A program made the position numbers and the translations under genes. The notes beneath the pieces are model-generated. The model made no database searches. It saw only the letters and a list, made by a program, of their open reading frames with translations, and was not told where the DNA came from. Below are positions 1-9,087 of a stretch of 32,177 bases of DNA, one piece after another (position 1 is the stretch's first letter; each line of letters begins with the position of its first letter). Source of the stretch: JBFFXF01 sp041569895 (GTDB taxonomy: Bacteria > Planctomycetota > UBA8108 > JACQVS01); NCBI GenBank assembly GCA_041569895.1, contig JBFFXF010000055.1, positions 1 through 32,177 on the forward strand, written 5' to 3'.

Positions 1-15
1 CCGGAGCTCGAGACC

Positions 16-1851
16 ATGCACACCACCGACGTCGATCACCGTCCGTCGCGCCGGGCGTTCCTGCGCGGCTCGGCCGCGGCCATCCTGGGCGCGCCCCTCG
101 TGGGCGGATCGCTCCTCCGCCTCGCGACCGGCGCCGAGCGCAAGTCGACCGCTCGCATCGCCGCGATCGTCACCGAGTACCGACCCCTCTCGCACGCCGA
201 CGTCATCCTGACGCGTCTGGTGCGCGACTACGCCCTGACGTCGCGGCCGGTGCGCTCTCCCGTGCGGCTGCACTCGATGTACGTCGAGCAGTTCCCCGAG
301 CGCGACATGTCGCGCTGGATCGCGTCGACGTACGGCGTGCGGCTCACCGACACCATCGCCGGGGCGATCCTCGACGACGAGGGGCGTCTCGCCGTCGACG
401 CCGTCTGGATCATCGGCGAGCACGGCAACTACCCGTACAACGAGCGCGGCCAGCACCTCTACCCGCGCCGGCGCTTCTTCGAGGGCGTCGTCGAGGCGTT
501 CCGCAAGGCGGGCGCCGTGGTGCCGGTCTTCAACGACAAGCACCTCTCGGCGCGCTGGGAGGACTCGAAGTTCATGTACGACACCGCCCGCGAGATGGGC
601 ATCCCGTTCATGGCGGGGTCGTCGCTGCCGCTCGCGTGGCGCCGTCCGCCGCTCGAGCTGCCGCTCGACCTCCCGCTCGAGGAGGGGCTCGCGGTCGGCT
701 ACAGCGGCATCGAGTCGTACGGGTTCCACACCCTGGAGACGCTCCAGTGCATGGTCGAGCGCCGCGCCGGCGGCGAGACCGGCGTCAAGTCGGTGCAGTG
801 TCTCGAGGGCGACGCGGTCTGGGAGGCCGGAAAGAAGGGGGAGTGGTCCCAGACGCTCCTCGACGCGGCGCTCTCACGCATCGATCGGGCGGTCGGCGCC
901 GACGAGATCCGCCGGCGTGTCCCCAACCCCGCCGCGTTCCTCATCCGCTACCGCGACGGGTTCCGCGGCTCGGTGCTGATGCTGAACGGCCTGGTGACGG
1001 ACCTGCTCTTCGCCGCAAAGCTCCCGGGGCAGGCGCGGCCCGTCTCGACGCACTTCTACCTGCAGGAGCCGGTCTACGGCCATTTCTCCTACCTGACGCG
1101 CGCCATCTCCGAGCTGACGCTCACCGGCGCGTCGCCCTACCCGGTCGAGCGCACGCTGCTGACGAGCGGCGTCCTCTGCCGGGCGATGGACTCGCGCTTC
1201 GAGGGGCATCGCGTGATCGAGACGCCCGAGCTCGAGATCGTCTACCGGGGCACCGATCACGGTCTCGGCGCGTACAGCCAGGGCGAGGGGGTGAGCGACC
1301 GCAGCGGCGGCTGGATGGTGCTCTTCGATGGCCGCGAGCTCGGCAACTTCCGCGAGAACGTCTGGGAGGGGGAGCCGCGCTGGGAAGTGCGCGACGGCGT
1401 CCTGCGGAGCACCGGCGGCAAGGGCTACCTCGCGACGCTCGACGACTTCGCGGATTTCGAGCTCTTCATCGAGATGCGCGTCACCGATTCGGCCGGCGGC
1501 CGCGGCAACAGCGGCATCTACTTCCGCTGCCAGCCGCACCGCGACCGCTCGGTCGAGTACCCGCCGGCCTACGAGGCGCAGGTCGACCACGGCGACCGCA
1601 ACAACCCGACCGGCAGCATCTACGCCATGGGCCCGGACGCTCGCGCCCCCCGCGTGATCACGCGTGACGGGGCGTGGTTCACGATGCGCATCCGCGCCGA
1701 GGGCCCGCGCATCCGAACGTGGGTGAGCGGCGAGCCGATGGTCGACTGGACCGATCCGGAGAACCGATACCGTCGCGGCTACCTGCTGCTCCAGCAGCAT
1801 CACGCCAGCGGCGTCGTCGAGGTGCGCGAGTGGCGCGTGCGGCCTCTCTGA
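16..1851 (+). CDS. Tat-exported protein with C-terminal DUF1080 (3-keto-disaccharide hydrolase-like) domain
   Basis: A 611-residue protein. The N-terminus carries a twin-arginine motif (SRRAFLRG, residues 12-19) followed by a hydrophobic stretch and an Ala-rich cleavage region near residue 40, so folded export by Tat is predicted. Residues about 47-400 form a domain I cannot name; it contains motifs such as WIIGEHGNYPYNERGQ and VFNDKHLSARWEDS. Residues about 433-611 match DUF1080 (LFDGRELGNF, the RGNSGIYFRCQ strand, and a WFTMRIRAEGPRI strand). DUF1080 has a concanavalin-like fold and some members hydrolyse 3-keto-glycosides. Planctomycetes often place DUF1080 genes beside sugar isomerases and Gfo/Idh dehydrogenases. 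The next gene, an isomerase on the same strand, fits that habit. The ATG at 16 is chosen because it directly precedes the Tat signal. The substrate is not known, and the N-terminal half may carry a separate function. Confidence 0.85.
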   Translation: MHTTDVDHRPSRRAFLRGSAAAILGAPLVGGSLLRLATGAERKSTARIAAIVTEYRPLSHADVILTRLVRDYALTSRPVRSPVRLHSMYVEQFPERDMSRWIASTYGVRLTDTIAGAILDDEGRLAVDAVWIIGEHGNYPYNERGQHLYPRRRFFEGVVEAFRKAGAVVPVFNDKHLSARWEDSKFMYDTAREMGIPFMAGSSLPLAWRRPPLELPLDLPLEEGLAVGYSGIESYGFHTLETLQCMVERRAGGETGVKSVQCLEGDAVWEAGKKGEWSQTLLDAALSRIDRAVGADEIRRRVPNPAAFLIRYRDGFRGSVLMLNGLVTDLLFAAKLPGQARPVSTHFYLQEPVYGHFSYLTRAISELTLTGASPYPVERTLLTSGVLCRAMDSRFEGHRVIETPELEIVYRGTDHGLGAYSQGEGVSDRSGGWMVLFDGRELGNFRENVWEGEPRWEVRDGVLRSTGGKGYLATLDDFADFELFIEMRVTDSAGGRGNSGIYFRCQPHRDRSVEYPPAYEAQVDHGDRNNPTGSIYAMGPDARAPRVITRDGAWFTMRIRAEGPRIRTWVSGEPMVDWTDPENRYRRGYLLLQQHHASGVVEVREWRVRPL

Positions 1852-1875
1852 CCCGCGGCGCGGGCGACTCGGCGA

Positions 1876-1904
1876 TTGACCTCTCCTCGGCTTCTCTGCA
1901 AGAT
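1876..1904 (+). promoter_or_regulatory. Possible sigma70-type promoter before the isomerase gene
   Basis: TTGACC (1876-1881) is followed after 17 nt by CAAGAT (1899-1904). The -35 box is close to consensus; the -10 box matches only 3 of 6 positions. It sits in the 127-nt gap between genes 1 and 2, so the isomerase may have its own promoter in addition to read-through. Confidence 0.3.
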
Positions 1905-1978
1905 GAGCCCTCGACCCCGACGCGACAATCGAACCGGGAAAGCGAACCAGGAAGATAGAGGTTCACGGAGGTTCCGCG

Positions 1979-3004
1979 ATGCCCAGACCCGTCACGCTCT
2001 TCACCGGCCAGTGGGCCGATCTGCCGTTCGACACCATGTGCCAGAAGGCGAAGGAGTTCGGCTACGACGGCATCGAGCTCGCCTGCTGGGGTGATCACTT
2101 CGAGGTCGACAAGGCGCTCGAGAGCGACAGCTACGTCAAGCAGAAGTGGGACACGCTGTCGAAGTACGGGCTGACGGCGTACGCCATCTCGAACCACCTC
2201 GTCGGCCAGGCGATCTGCGATCCCATCGACGAGCGCCACAAGCTGATCCTTCCCGAGAGCGTCTGGGGAGACGGCGAGCCGGAGGGCGTCCGCAAGCGCG
2301 CCGCGCAGCAGATGATCGCGGCCGCGCAGGCCTGCCGGAAGTTCATCGACGCGCGCCCGGGCGGCGAGGAGTTCCCGGCGGTGGTCTGCGGCTTCACCGG
2401 CTCGAGCATCTGGCACTCGATCTACGCCTTCCCGCCGACGAGCCAGGACTACTGGCAGCAGGGCTTCAACGACTTCGCGGAGCGCTTCATTCCGATCCTC
2501 GACGCCTTCGACAAGGTCAACGTCAACTTCGGGCTCGAGGTGCACCCGACGGAGATCGCGTTCGACATCGTCTCGGCGCAACGGGCGATCGACGCGGTCA
2601 AGGGACACAAGCGCTTCGGCTTCAACTACGACCCCTCGCACCTCGGCTACCAGGGCGTCGACTACGTCAAGTTCATCACCACCTTCCGCGACCGCATCTA
2701 CCACGCGCACATGAAGGACGCGTGGTGGGGGAAGGGAGACGGCACGGTCGGCGTCTTCGGCGGCCACACCTCGTTCGCCGACCCGCGGCGCTTCTGGGAT
2801 TTCCGCTCGCTCGGCCACGGCGACATCGACTTCGAGCGCATCATCTGCGCGCTGAACGACATCGGCTACAGCGGCCCGCTCTCGGTCGAGTGGGAGGACT
2901 CGCGCATGGACCGCGAGCACGGCGCCAGGGAGGCGTGCCGCTTCGTGCGAAAGGTCGACTTTCCGAGCTCGGGAATCGAGTTCGACGCGCAGTTTGATCG
3001 GTGA
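1979..3004 (+). CDS. Sugar phosphate isomerase/epimerase (xylose isomerase-like TIM barrel)
   Basis: A 341-residue cytoplasmic protein with no signal peptide. It has the AP-endonuclease-2/xylose-isomerase TIM-barrel pattern. It opens with a short beta strand (PVTLFTGQWADLPFD) and a GYDGIELACWGDHF segment. Candidate metal ligands follow in family order: the Glu of FGLEVHPTE, the Asp and His of NYDPSHL, the His of YHAHMKDAWW and the Glu of LSVEWEDS near the C-terminus. These enzymes isomerise or epimerise sugars or keto-sugars using a divalent metal. The start is well supported: GGAGG (1967-1971) lies 7 nt before the ATG. It follows a DUF1080 gene on the same strand, so a role in keto-sugar or glycoside breakdown is a reasonable inference. 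The exact substrate cannot be read from the sequence. Confidence 0.88.
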   Translation: MPRPVTLFTGQWADLPFDTMCQKAKEFGYDGIELACWGDHFEVDKALESDSYVKQKWDTLSKYGLTAYAISNHLVGQAICDPIDERHKLILPESVWGDGEPEGVRKRAAQQMIAAAQACRKFIDARPGGEEFPAVVCGFTGSSIWHSIYAFPPTSQDYWQQGFNDFAERFIPILDAFDKVNVNFGLEVHPTEIAFDIVSAQRAIDAVKGHKRFGFNYDPSHLGYQGVDYVKFITTFRDRIYHAHMKDAWWGKGDGTVGVFGGHTSFADPRRFWDFRSLGHGDIDFERIICALNDIGYSGPLSVEWEDSRMDREHGAREACRFVRKVDFPSSGIEFDAQFDR

Positions 3005-3028
3005 CGGAGGGCTCGGAAGACGATCTAG

Positions 3029-3217
3029 GAATCGTCTGACGGCAACCACCGGAGTCGATTCTCTCCACCGAACGTGAAGCGCTGCTCGACTTCGCCCGCG
3101 AGACTCTGACGGCAGACGACGGCAAGGAATGCAGGAAGGCAGGAAAGCAGGAAAAGAAACCGTCCGTTTCCTGCCTTCCTGCTCTTCCTGCCTTCCTCAT
3201 GAATCGTCTGACAGCAA
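3029..3217. repeat. Pair of 17-bp direct repeats flanking a palindrome
   Basis: GAATCGTCTGACGGCAA at 3029-3045 recurs at 3201-3217 with one mismatch (ACAGCAA for ACGGCAA). In both copies CTCTCC follows after another 15 nt, so the repeat may be a diverged unit of about 38 bp. A third partial copy (TCTGACGGCA) is at 3105-3114. The two full copies lie 172 bp apart, one on each side of the hairpin at 3131-3182. The rest of the 290-nt spacer 3005-3294 shows no gene. Confidence 0.7.
3131..3182. repeat. 16-bp perfect hairpin built from degenerate AGGAA/TTCCT repeats
   Basis: The 16-nt arm GCAGGAAGGCAGGAAA (3131-3146) is exactly complementary to 3167-3182, leaving a 20-nt loop. Both arms consist of short GCAGGAA(R)-type units, and the 3' side carries one further unit to about 3195. 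It lies between two convergent genes (the isomerase ending at 3004 and the lipoprotein ending at 3295), where a bidirectional terminator would be useful. There is no T-run after the stem, so a terminator role is only possible. Confidence 0.6.
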
Positions 3218-3294
3218 GACCTCTGAAGTGGACTCTCCCTCTCCGAGCTTGGAACGCGGGCAGTTCCCGAAGCCCCTGCCGGTTCGGCCGGCCC

Positions 3295-3564
3295 TCAGGG
3301 TGAAGCCTCCTCCTCGCCGTTTCCCCGGGTGAGTTGCACCGGGATGGAGATCGGGAGCAGGACGGTGTCGAACGCCGCCGTGGCGGGGAGGTCGATGGCC
3401 CGGCAGAGGGCGCCGAAGAAGCCCGTCTCGTCCGACGCCATCTCCCGGCACGAGGTCGTCACGCCCCCATAAATCTCGAGCGGGGTGTCCGGGTCGAAGA
3501 TGTGCTCGAGGCTCATGCAGCCCGGGGCGAGGGCGAGCAGGAAGAGGAGCAACAGAAGCTGCAT
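3295..3564 (-). CDS. YceK/YidQ-like small lipoprotein
   Basis: An 89-residue protein. The start is the ATG at 3564, which directly precedes a short hydrophobic signal (MQLLLLLFLLALAPGC). Cys16 is the probable lipidated residue, though the -2 proline makes the lipobox imperfect. The mature part has the YceK/YidQ pattern: YGGVTTSCREM, then AIDLPATAAFDTVLLPISIPVQL, where family members read like DLPxSxVxDTxxLPxxL. Family members are small envelope lipoproteins of unknown function. The frame stays open far upstream, but those residues have no protein-like character, so the longer ORF was not used. A GC hairpin (GCCGG 3278-3282 with CCGGC 3288-3292) lies just past the stop codon. The gene is divergent from the large propeller gene at 3725. 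Confidence 0.72.
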   Translation of the reverse strand: MQLLLLLFLLALAPGCMSLEHIFDPDTPLEIYGGVTTSCREMASDETGFFGALCRAIDLPATAAFDTVLLPISIPVQLTRGNGEEEASP

Positions 3565-3724
3565 CCTCGCGAGTTTTCCTGTACCATCCTTCGGCCCACC
3601 GGGTTTCACCGAGCGGATGGTGGGCACGAGCGGAGCGTGGATCGGGGTGGGATCGTGGCTGTTACTCTTTTTCCGGAACGGGTAACACCGGCGAGAAGAA
3701 AAGACCGAAAAACAGACAACACGC

Positions 3725-6700
3725 ATGAGCACTTCCCTTTCCCGTGTCCCCAGGCTGCCGTTTCCCGTCTCGATCCTCGCGGTGATCGGCGCGTTCATGG
3801 TCACGCTGTTCATCGCCGGTTCGGCCGCCCGGGCCGCCGACTGGCCGATGTGGCGCCACGACGCCGCTCGCGGCGGCGCGTCGCCCGAGGAGCTGCCGGA
3901 AACGCTCCACCTGCAGTGGATCCTCGAGCTGCCGACGCCACGCCCGGCCTGGCCGTCGAACCAGGACAAGCTCCAGTTCGACCGTCTCTACGAGCCGGTC
4001 CTCGCCGGCAAGTCGCTCTTCGTCGGCTCGATGATCAGCGACTCGGTCACCGCCCATGACACCGACACCGGCGAGCGACGCTGGCGATTCTACACCGGAG
4101 GCCCGATCCGATTCGCCCCGGCCGTTCACGCCGGTAAGGTCTATTGTACGTCGGACGACGGTTATCTCTACTGCCTCGACGCGGCCAGCGGCCAGCTCAT
4201 CTGGCGGCTCCGCGGCGGTCCCTCGGACCGCATGGTGCTCGGCAACGATCGGCTGATCAACGCCTGGCCGGCTCGCGGCGCTCCGGTAATCCGGGACGGC
4301 ACGGTCTACTTCGGCGCCAGCATCTGGCCGTTCATGGGCACGTTCCTGCACGCGGTTGACGCGGAGAGCGGCGAGATCCTCTGGACAAACAGCGGCACGG
4401 GCTCGTCATTCACGGTCCAGCAGCACAACAGCCCGGCGTTCGCCGGGATCGCGCCCCAGGGCTACATCGCTGCGACGGAGGATCGGCTGATCGTCGCCGG
4501 CGGGCGCACGCTGCCGGCGGTCTTCGACCGCGCCACCGGCGAGTTCCTCCACTTCAACGTCGCCAGCCGCAAGATGGGCAGCAAGGGCGGCGGCGGCTAC
4601 GAGGTGAGCGCGGGGAAGGACTGCTACATCAACCGCGGCAAGCTCTACCGCCTCGACAACGGGCACTTCGTCGCCAACGCCGACGCGCTCGTCATCACCG
4701 ACCACGCGATCATCGGCAAGGACAAGGACGTCGTGCGCGGCTACCGTCCGCGGCTCGTCGACGAGACGACGAAGGACCGCAAGGGGAACGAGACCAAGAC
4801 GGCGGTCTTCAAGACGACGTGGTCGGCGCCGATCGAGCAGAAGATCGACACCATCTACATCATGAGCGGGTCGCGGATCTACGCGACCGGCGAGCGGGGC
4901 GAGGTGCTCGCCATCGACCTGCCGCGCTTCGACCGCGGGGTCAGCGTGTCGTGGAGCGTCAAGCTGCCCGACCAGCCGCTCAACATGATCTCCGGCGACG
5001 GCAAGCTCTTCATCAGCACGGACGCGGGTCGCATCTACTGCTTCGGCGGCGGGGAGCGCGGCGTGAAGTTTCCCGAGGCGGTCGACATCACGCTCGTCCC
5101 CCGCGGCGCGTCGTGGCGCTACCTCGACGACGGCAGCGACCAGGGAACCGGCTGGCCAGCCCCGGACTTCGACGACGCGGCGTGGGCCTCCGGCGAGGCG
5201 CCGATCGGCTACGGCGGGGAGGAGGCGACGACGGTCCGCTTCGGCGACAACAAGGACAGGAAGCACGTCACGACCTACTTCCGTCACGAGTTCCAGGTCG
5301 ACCGCAGCGCGTCGATCTCCGAGGTCAAGCTCGCCGCGCTGGTCGACGACGGCGCCGTCTTCCACGTCAACGGCAAGGAGGTCGGCCGCCTGTTCATGCC
5401 GGATGGCGAGGTGAAGCACGACACGCTCGCCAAGTCGGGCACGGACGAGAAGACCTACAAGAAGATCGACGTCCCGGCCGACGCGCTGCGACCGGGACGC
5501 AACGTCCTCGCCGTCGAGGTGCACCAGGCGGCGCGCACGAGCAGCGACATCGTCCTCGACGTCGAGCTCACGGCGCGCGAGGCGTCGACGGCCGGCGGCG
5601 CGGTGCGGCTTCCGGAGACGCCCTCGACCCTCGCGAGCGCCATCCTCGCCCACGTCGGCAACGATGAGGGCTACTGCGTCGCGCTCGGACTCGGCACCGG
5701 ACGGCTCGTCGAGTCGATCGCCTCGCAGACCGACTTCCACGTCGTCGTCGTCGAGCCCGACGCGGGCAAGGTCGACGCGTTCCGCCGGCGTCTCGACGAG
5801 CTCGGGGCGTACGGCACGCGCGTCGCGGCGGTCGTCGGCGACCCGATCGACGTCGAGTTGCCGCTCTACATGGCCGACCTCGTCATCGCCGAGGATCCGG
5901 TGTCGGCCGGCATCGATCGCACGGCCTTCGTCGAGCGCGTCTATCGCACCCTCCGTCCCTACTCGGGGGCGGCGTGCTTCGAGCTCGACCGGTCGCGGCT
6001 CGCCGCGTTCGAGAGCGCGGTGGCGGCGTCGCGGCTCGACGGCGGCGCGTTCGAGCGCCGCGGCGACCTCGCGATCCTTCGTCGCGTCCGCCCGCCGGCC
6101 GGCTCCGGGGACTGGACGCACCAGTACGGCGACGCCTCGAACAGCGTCGTCACCGACGAGCGCCTGGTCAAGGCGCCGCTCGGGCTCCTCTGGTTCGGCG
6201 GACCGTCGAACGAGGAGGTGCTGCCGCGCCACGGTCACGGCCCGACGCCCCACGTCGCCGGCGGACGCCTGGTGATCGAGGGACGGCACATGCTGCGCGC
6301 CGTCGACATCTACACCGGGCGGCTGATCTGGCAGCGCGATCTCAAGGACCTCGGCAAGTTCTACGACTACACCAGCCACGAGCCCGGCGCCAACGCCATC
6401 GGCGGCAACTACGTGACGCTCGAGGACGCCATCTACGTGATCTACGAGAACCGCTGCCTGCGCCTCGATCCGGCGACCGGGGAGACAGTGGCAACGCTGG
6501 ACCTGCCCGCCGCGGCGGGGTCCGGCGACAAGCCCGAGTGGGGCTACCTGGCCGTCGAGGGCGACATCCTCGTTGCGGGGGCGCGTCCGACCGACGCGGG
6601 CACTCCGGAGTACACCAGGCACCACTTCAAGAGCCTCGCCGATCCCAAGAAGAAGAATGAGCTCGACGACGCGTTCAGGAAGATCGAGGTGCTGCTCGAC

Positions 6701-9028
6701 TTCGAGCAGCCGGAGCGGGTCAAGGACCAGACCGACGTCGATTACTTCGTCGAGAACGTCAACAAGCTCCTCTTCAGCGAGGACATGGTCGCCCACATCC
6801 CGCCGGACGTCCGCAAGCGGGCGAAGGCGGAGGACCTCGAGAAGGAGCTCGCCGACTACCTCGGCGAGGTGCCCGGCCGGCGCGCGACCGACATGGACGC
6901 GCTCGCGCTGAAGCGCCACCTGTTGCACAAGTACTACGGCATGCCGAAGTACGAGCGCAACCCGCCCGGCAAGTTCGGCAGCGGGCAGCGCATGGGCAGC
7001 AAGAAGCTCGTCGCCATGAACCGTCACACCGGCGAGGCGCTCTGGGAGCACGAGGCGCGGTACCAGATGCGTCACAACGCCATCGCGCTCGGCGGCGGCA
7101 AGTGCTTCTTCATCGACCGCATCCCGGAGTCGCGACGCGGCTACTACAGGCGCCGCGGGCTCGAGGTCGACGAAGACGCGGTGGTCGCGGCGCGCGACCT
7201 GCGAACCGGCGCGCCGCTGTGGACCAACTCCGAGCGCGTCTTCGGCACGTGGCTGGGCTACTCCGTCGAGCACGACGTGCTGCTCCAGGCCGGCTCGAAG
7301 GGGCGTGACCGGGCGCGCGACGAGATCGACAAGGGCATGGTGGCGCACCGCGGCTCGACCGGGACGCTGCTCTGGCAGAACGACCTCACGTACCACGGCC
7401 CGTGCATCCTCCTCGGAGACCGTGTCATCACGCAGGTGTCGAGCGCGCCGGGCTTCGCGCTCGACATCGAGACCGGCAAGGTCGTCGAGGTCCCGCATCC
7501 GGTCACCGGCGAGCCGGTGAAGTGGGAGTACTCGCGTACGTACGGCTGCAACAGCGCGATAGCCTGTCCGAACATGCTGACGTTCCGGTCGGCGGCCGCG
7601 GGCTACTTCGACCTCGCGGGCGACAGCGGCACGGGGAACTTCGGCGGCTTCCGCAGCGGCTGCACCTCGAACCTGATCCCGGCGGGCGGCGTGCTCAACG
7701 CGCCCGACTACACGCGCACGTGCACGTGCTCGTACCAGAACCAGGCATCGCTCGGTCTCGTCCACATGCCGGAGATCGAGATGTGGACCTTCAGCGCATT
7801 GAAGAGCGGCTCGGCGCCGGTCGACCGCGTCGGCCTCAACTTTGGGGCGCCCGGCGACCGGCGCGATCCCGAGGGCACGATGTGGCTCGACTACCCGAGC
7901 AACGGCGGCAGCTCGCCCGACGTGTCGGTCGAGGTGTTCTCGGAGGACGCCCGCTATCCGCGCTCGCACCACTCGACGCTCGCGAGCGCCGAGGGACCGG
8001 CATGGGTCGCTGCGTCCGGCTTCGAGGGCTCCGGCGAGATCGCCGTGCGGCTGCGCTCGCCGAAGAGCCTGCGCGTGCCGAACGAGGTCGCCGGTGGGAG
8101 CGTGCTCGAGGCGAAGAACGGCGTCGTCGACGCGGCGGTGCCGGCGCGCGTCCTCCGCGGTCGCGACAACTCCACGAGCCTCGCGCGCGGCGCCGAGAAG
8201 CTCGAGGCGAAGATCCTCGGCTCACCGAGTCTGGCCTCGGAGAGCGTCACCGTCGAGCTCTGGGCGCGGGCCGACAACGACTTCGACTTCGTCGACGCGC
8301 GCGTCAGCGGCGAGAAGCACCGCCACGGCCTGGTCATCGACAACCGCGACCTGCGAGCCCGCTACTTCGTCACCAACGAGAAGGGCGACGGACCCGATGG
8401 CGAGGCGGAGCTGAAGAGCAAGAAGCGCATCCCCGACAACACGTGGGTGCACATCGCGTTCACCTACGATGCCGCGAGCGGCCTCGCCCGGCTCTTCCTC
8501 GACGGCGAGGAGGTGGCGCGCCGTGACGGCCCCGACGGCCGGCCGCTCTGGTGGGACACGAGGGAGCCGGACTGGGCGGTGGCGAAGGACATCGGCGAGA
8601 AGGGTCGCGTCGACGAGCTCCGCGTCGCGAGCGTCGCGCTCGAGCCGGAGGCGTTCCTGCCCGCCGGCGAGGCTGGCGCGTCGTCGCAACCGGCTCCGGC
8701 GAATGACATCGGCGACCACCTCATCGGATACTGGCGGATGGAGCCGACGATCGGACACGGCGCGGGGACCTACACCGTGCGACTCCACTTCGCCGAGGTC
8801 GATCCGATCGGCCCCGGCGAGCGCGTCTTCGACGTCGCCGTCCAGGGCCGCCCGGCGCTCACCGGTTTCGACATCGCCCGGGAGGCCGGCGGCGCGCGCC
8901 GCGCCATCGTGCGCGAGATCCGCAACGTGCCCGTCTCCGACCACCTGCGCATCAAGCTCACCCCCGTGCGTGGCAAGAAGCCGCTGCTCGGCGGCGTCGA
9001 GGTGATCTCGACCTCGCGAAGCTTCTGA
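3725..9028 (+). CDS. Giant exported double PQQ-type beta-propeller protein with embedded methyltransferase-like domain and LamG-like tail
   Basis: A 1767-residue protein with a signal peptide (residues 1-37, cut after AARA). Order of parts: propeller 1 (about 38-440) begins DWPMWRHDAARGG and has repeats such as YLYCLDAASGQLIW. A galactose-binding-like jelly roll follows (about 453-618; FHVNGKEVGR). Next is a class I methyltransferase-like fold (about 640-785; motif VALGLGTGRL with the glycines at 655-659, VVVVEPD, VVGDP, ADLVIAED). Propeller 2 (about 796-1370) begins GDWTHQYGDASNS and contains the Cys-rich motifs FGGFRSGCTSN and YTRTCTCSYQNQ. A LamG/concanavalin-like domain is at about 1478-1650 (VELWARADND, FLDGEEVARR), and a malectin-like end (TYTVRLHFAEVD) lies at about 1678-1767. 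Proteins of this kind recur in Planctomycetes and have no assigned substrate. An envelope or periplasmic location is inferred. No strong ribosome binding site precedes the ATG. Confidence 0.88.
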   Translation: MSTSLSRVPRLPFPVSILAVIGAFMVTLFIAGSAARAADWPMWRHDAARGGASPEELPETLHLQWILELPTPRPAWPSNQDKLQFDRLYEPVLAGKSLFVGSMISDSVTAHDTDTGERRWRFYTGGPIRFAPAVHAGKVYCTSDDGYLYCLDAASGQLIWRLRGGPSDRMVLGNDRLINAWPARGAPVIRDGTVYFGASIWPFMGTFLHAVDAESGEILWTNSGTGSSFTVQQHNSPAFAGIAPQGYIAATEDRLIVAGGRTLPAVFDRATGEFLHFNVASRKMGSKGGGGYEVSAGKDCYINRGKLYRLDNGHFVANADALVITDHAIIGKDKDVVRGYRPRLVDETTKDRKGNETKTAVFKTTWSAPIEQKIDTIYIMSGSRIYATGERGEVLAIDLPRFDRGVSVSWSVKLPDQPLNMISGDGKLFISTDAGRIYCFGGGERGVKFPEAVDITLVPRGASWRYLDDGSDQGTGWPAPDFDDAAWASGEAPIGYGGEEATTVRFGDNKDRKHVTTYFRHEFQVDRSASISEVKLAALVDDGAVFHVNGKEVGRLFMPDGEVKHDTLAKSGTDEKTYKKIDVPADALRPGRNVLAVEVHQAARTSSDIVLDVELTAREASTAGGAVRLPETPSTLASAILAHVGNDEGYCVALGLGTGRLVESIASQTDFHVVVVEPDAGKVDAFRRRLDELGAYGTRVAAVVGDPIDVELPLYMADLVIAEDPVSAGIDRTAFVERVYRTLRPYSGAACFELDRSRLAAFESAVAASRLDGGAFERRGDLAILRRVRPPAGSGDWTHQYGDASNSVVTDERLVKAPLGLLWFGGPSNEEVLPRHGHGPTPHVAGGRLVIEGRHMLRAVDIYTGRLIWQRDLKDLGKFYDYTSHEPGANAIGGNYVTLEDAIYVIYENRCLRLDPATGETVATLDLPAAAGSGDKPEWGYLAVEGDILVAGARPTDAGTPEYTRHHFKSLADPKKKNELDDAFRKIEVLLDFEQPERVKDQTDVDYFVENVNKLLFSEDMVAHIPPDVRKRAKAEDLEKELADYLGEVPGRRATDMDALALKRHLLHKYYGMPKYERNPPGKFGSGQRMGSKKLVAMNRHTGEALWEHEARYQMRHNAIALGGGKCFFIDRIPESRRGYYRRRGLEVDEDAVVAARDLRTGAPLWTNSERVFGTWLGYSVEHDVLLQAGSKGRDRARDEIDKGMVAHRGSTGTLLWQNDLTYHGPCILLGDRVITQVSSAPGFALDIETGKVVEVPHPVTGEPVKWEYSRTYGCNSAIACPNMLTFRSAAAGYFDLAGDSGTGNFGGFRSGCTSNLIPAGGVLNAPDYTRTCTCSYQNQASLGLVHMPEIEMWTFSALKSGSAPVDRVGLNFGAPGDRRDPEGTMWLDYPSNGGSSPDVSVEVFSEDARYPRSHHSTLASAEGPAWVAASGFEGSGEIAVRLRSPKSLRVPNEVAGGSVLEAKNGVVDAAVPARVLRGRDNSTSLARGAEKLEAKILGSPSLASESVTVELWARADNDFDFVDARVSGEKHRHGLVIDNRDLRARYFVTNEKGDGPDGEAELKSKKRIPDNTWVHIAFTYDAASGLARLFLDGEEVARRDGPDGRPLWWDTREPDWAVAKDIGEKGRVDELRVASVALEPEAFLPAGEAGASSQPAPANDIGDHLIGYWRMEPTIGHGAGTYTVRLHFAEVDPIGPGERVFDVAVQGRPALTGFDIAREAGGARRAIVREIRNVPVSDHLRIKLTPVRGKKPLLGGVEVISTSRSF

Positions 9029-9048
9029 GGCCAGAGAGGAATCCAGGC

Positions 9049-9054
9049 TAAAAT
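9049..9054 (+). promoter_or_regulatory. Possible -10 box (TAAAAT) before the DUF4132 gene
   Basis: TAAAAT stands out in the GC-rich 59-nt gap between the propeller gene and the DUF4132 gene. It differs from TATAAT at one position and lies 33 nt before the ATG at 9088. I see no convincing -35 box at 16-18 nt spacing, so the call rests on the -10 alone. Confidence 0.3.
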
Positions 9055-9087
9055 CGAGTAGACTCCGCCGCGGCGCGCCCGACGGCC

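Noticed and set aside
4406..7972. 1188-residue minus-strand ORF opposite the propeller gene
   Set aside because: It is rich in Arg, Val, Asp and Ala without domain motifs, typical of antisense frames in GC-rich DNA; the plus strand encodes a recognisable protein throughout.
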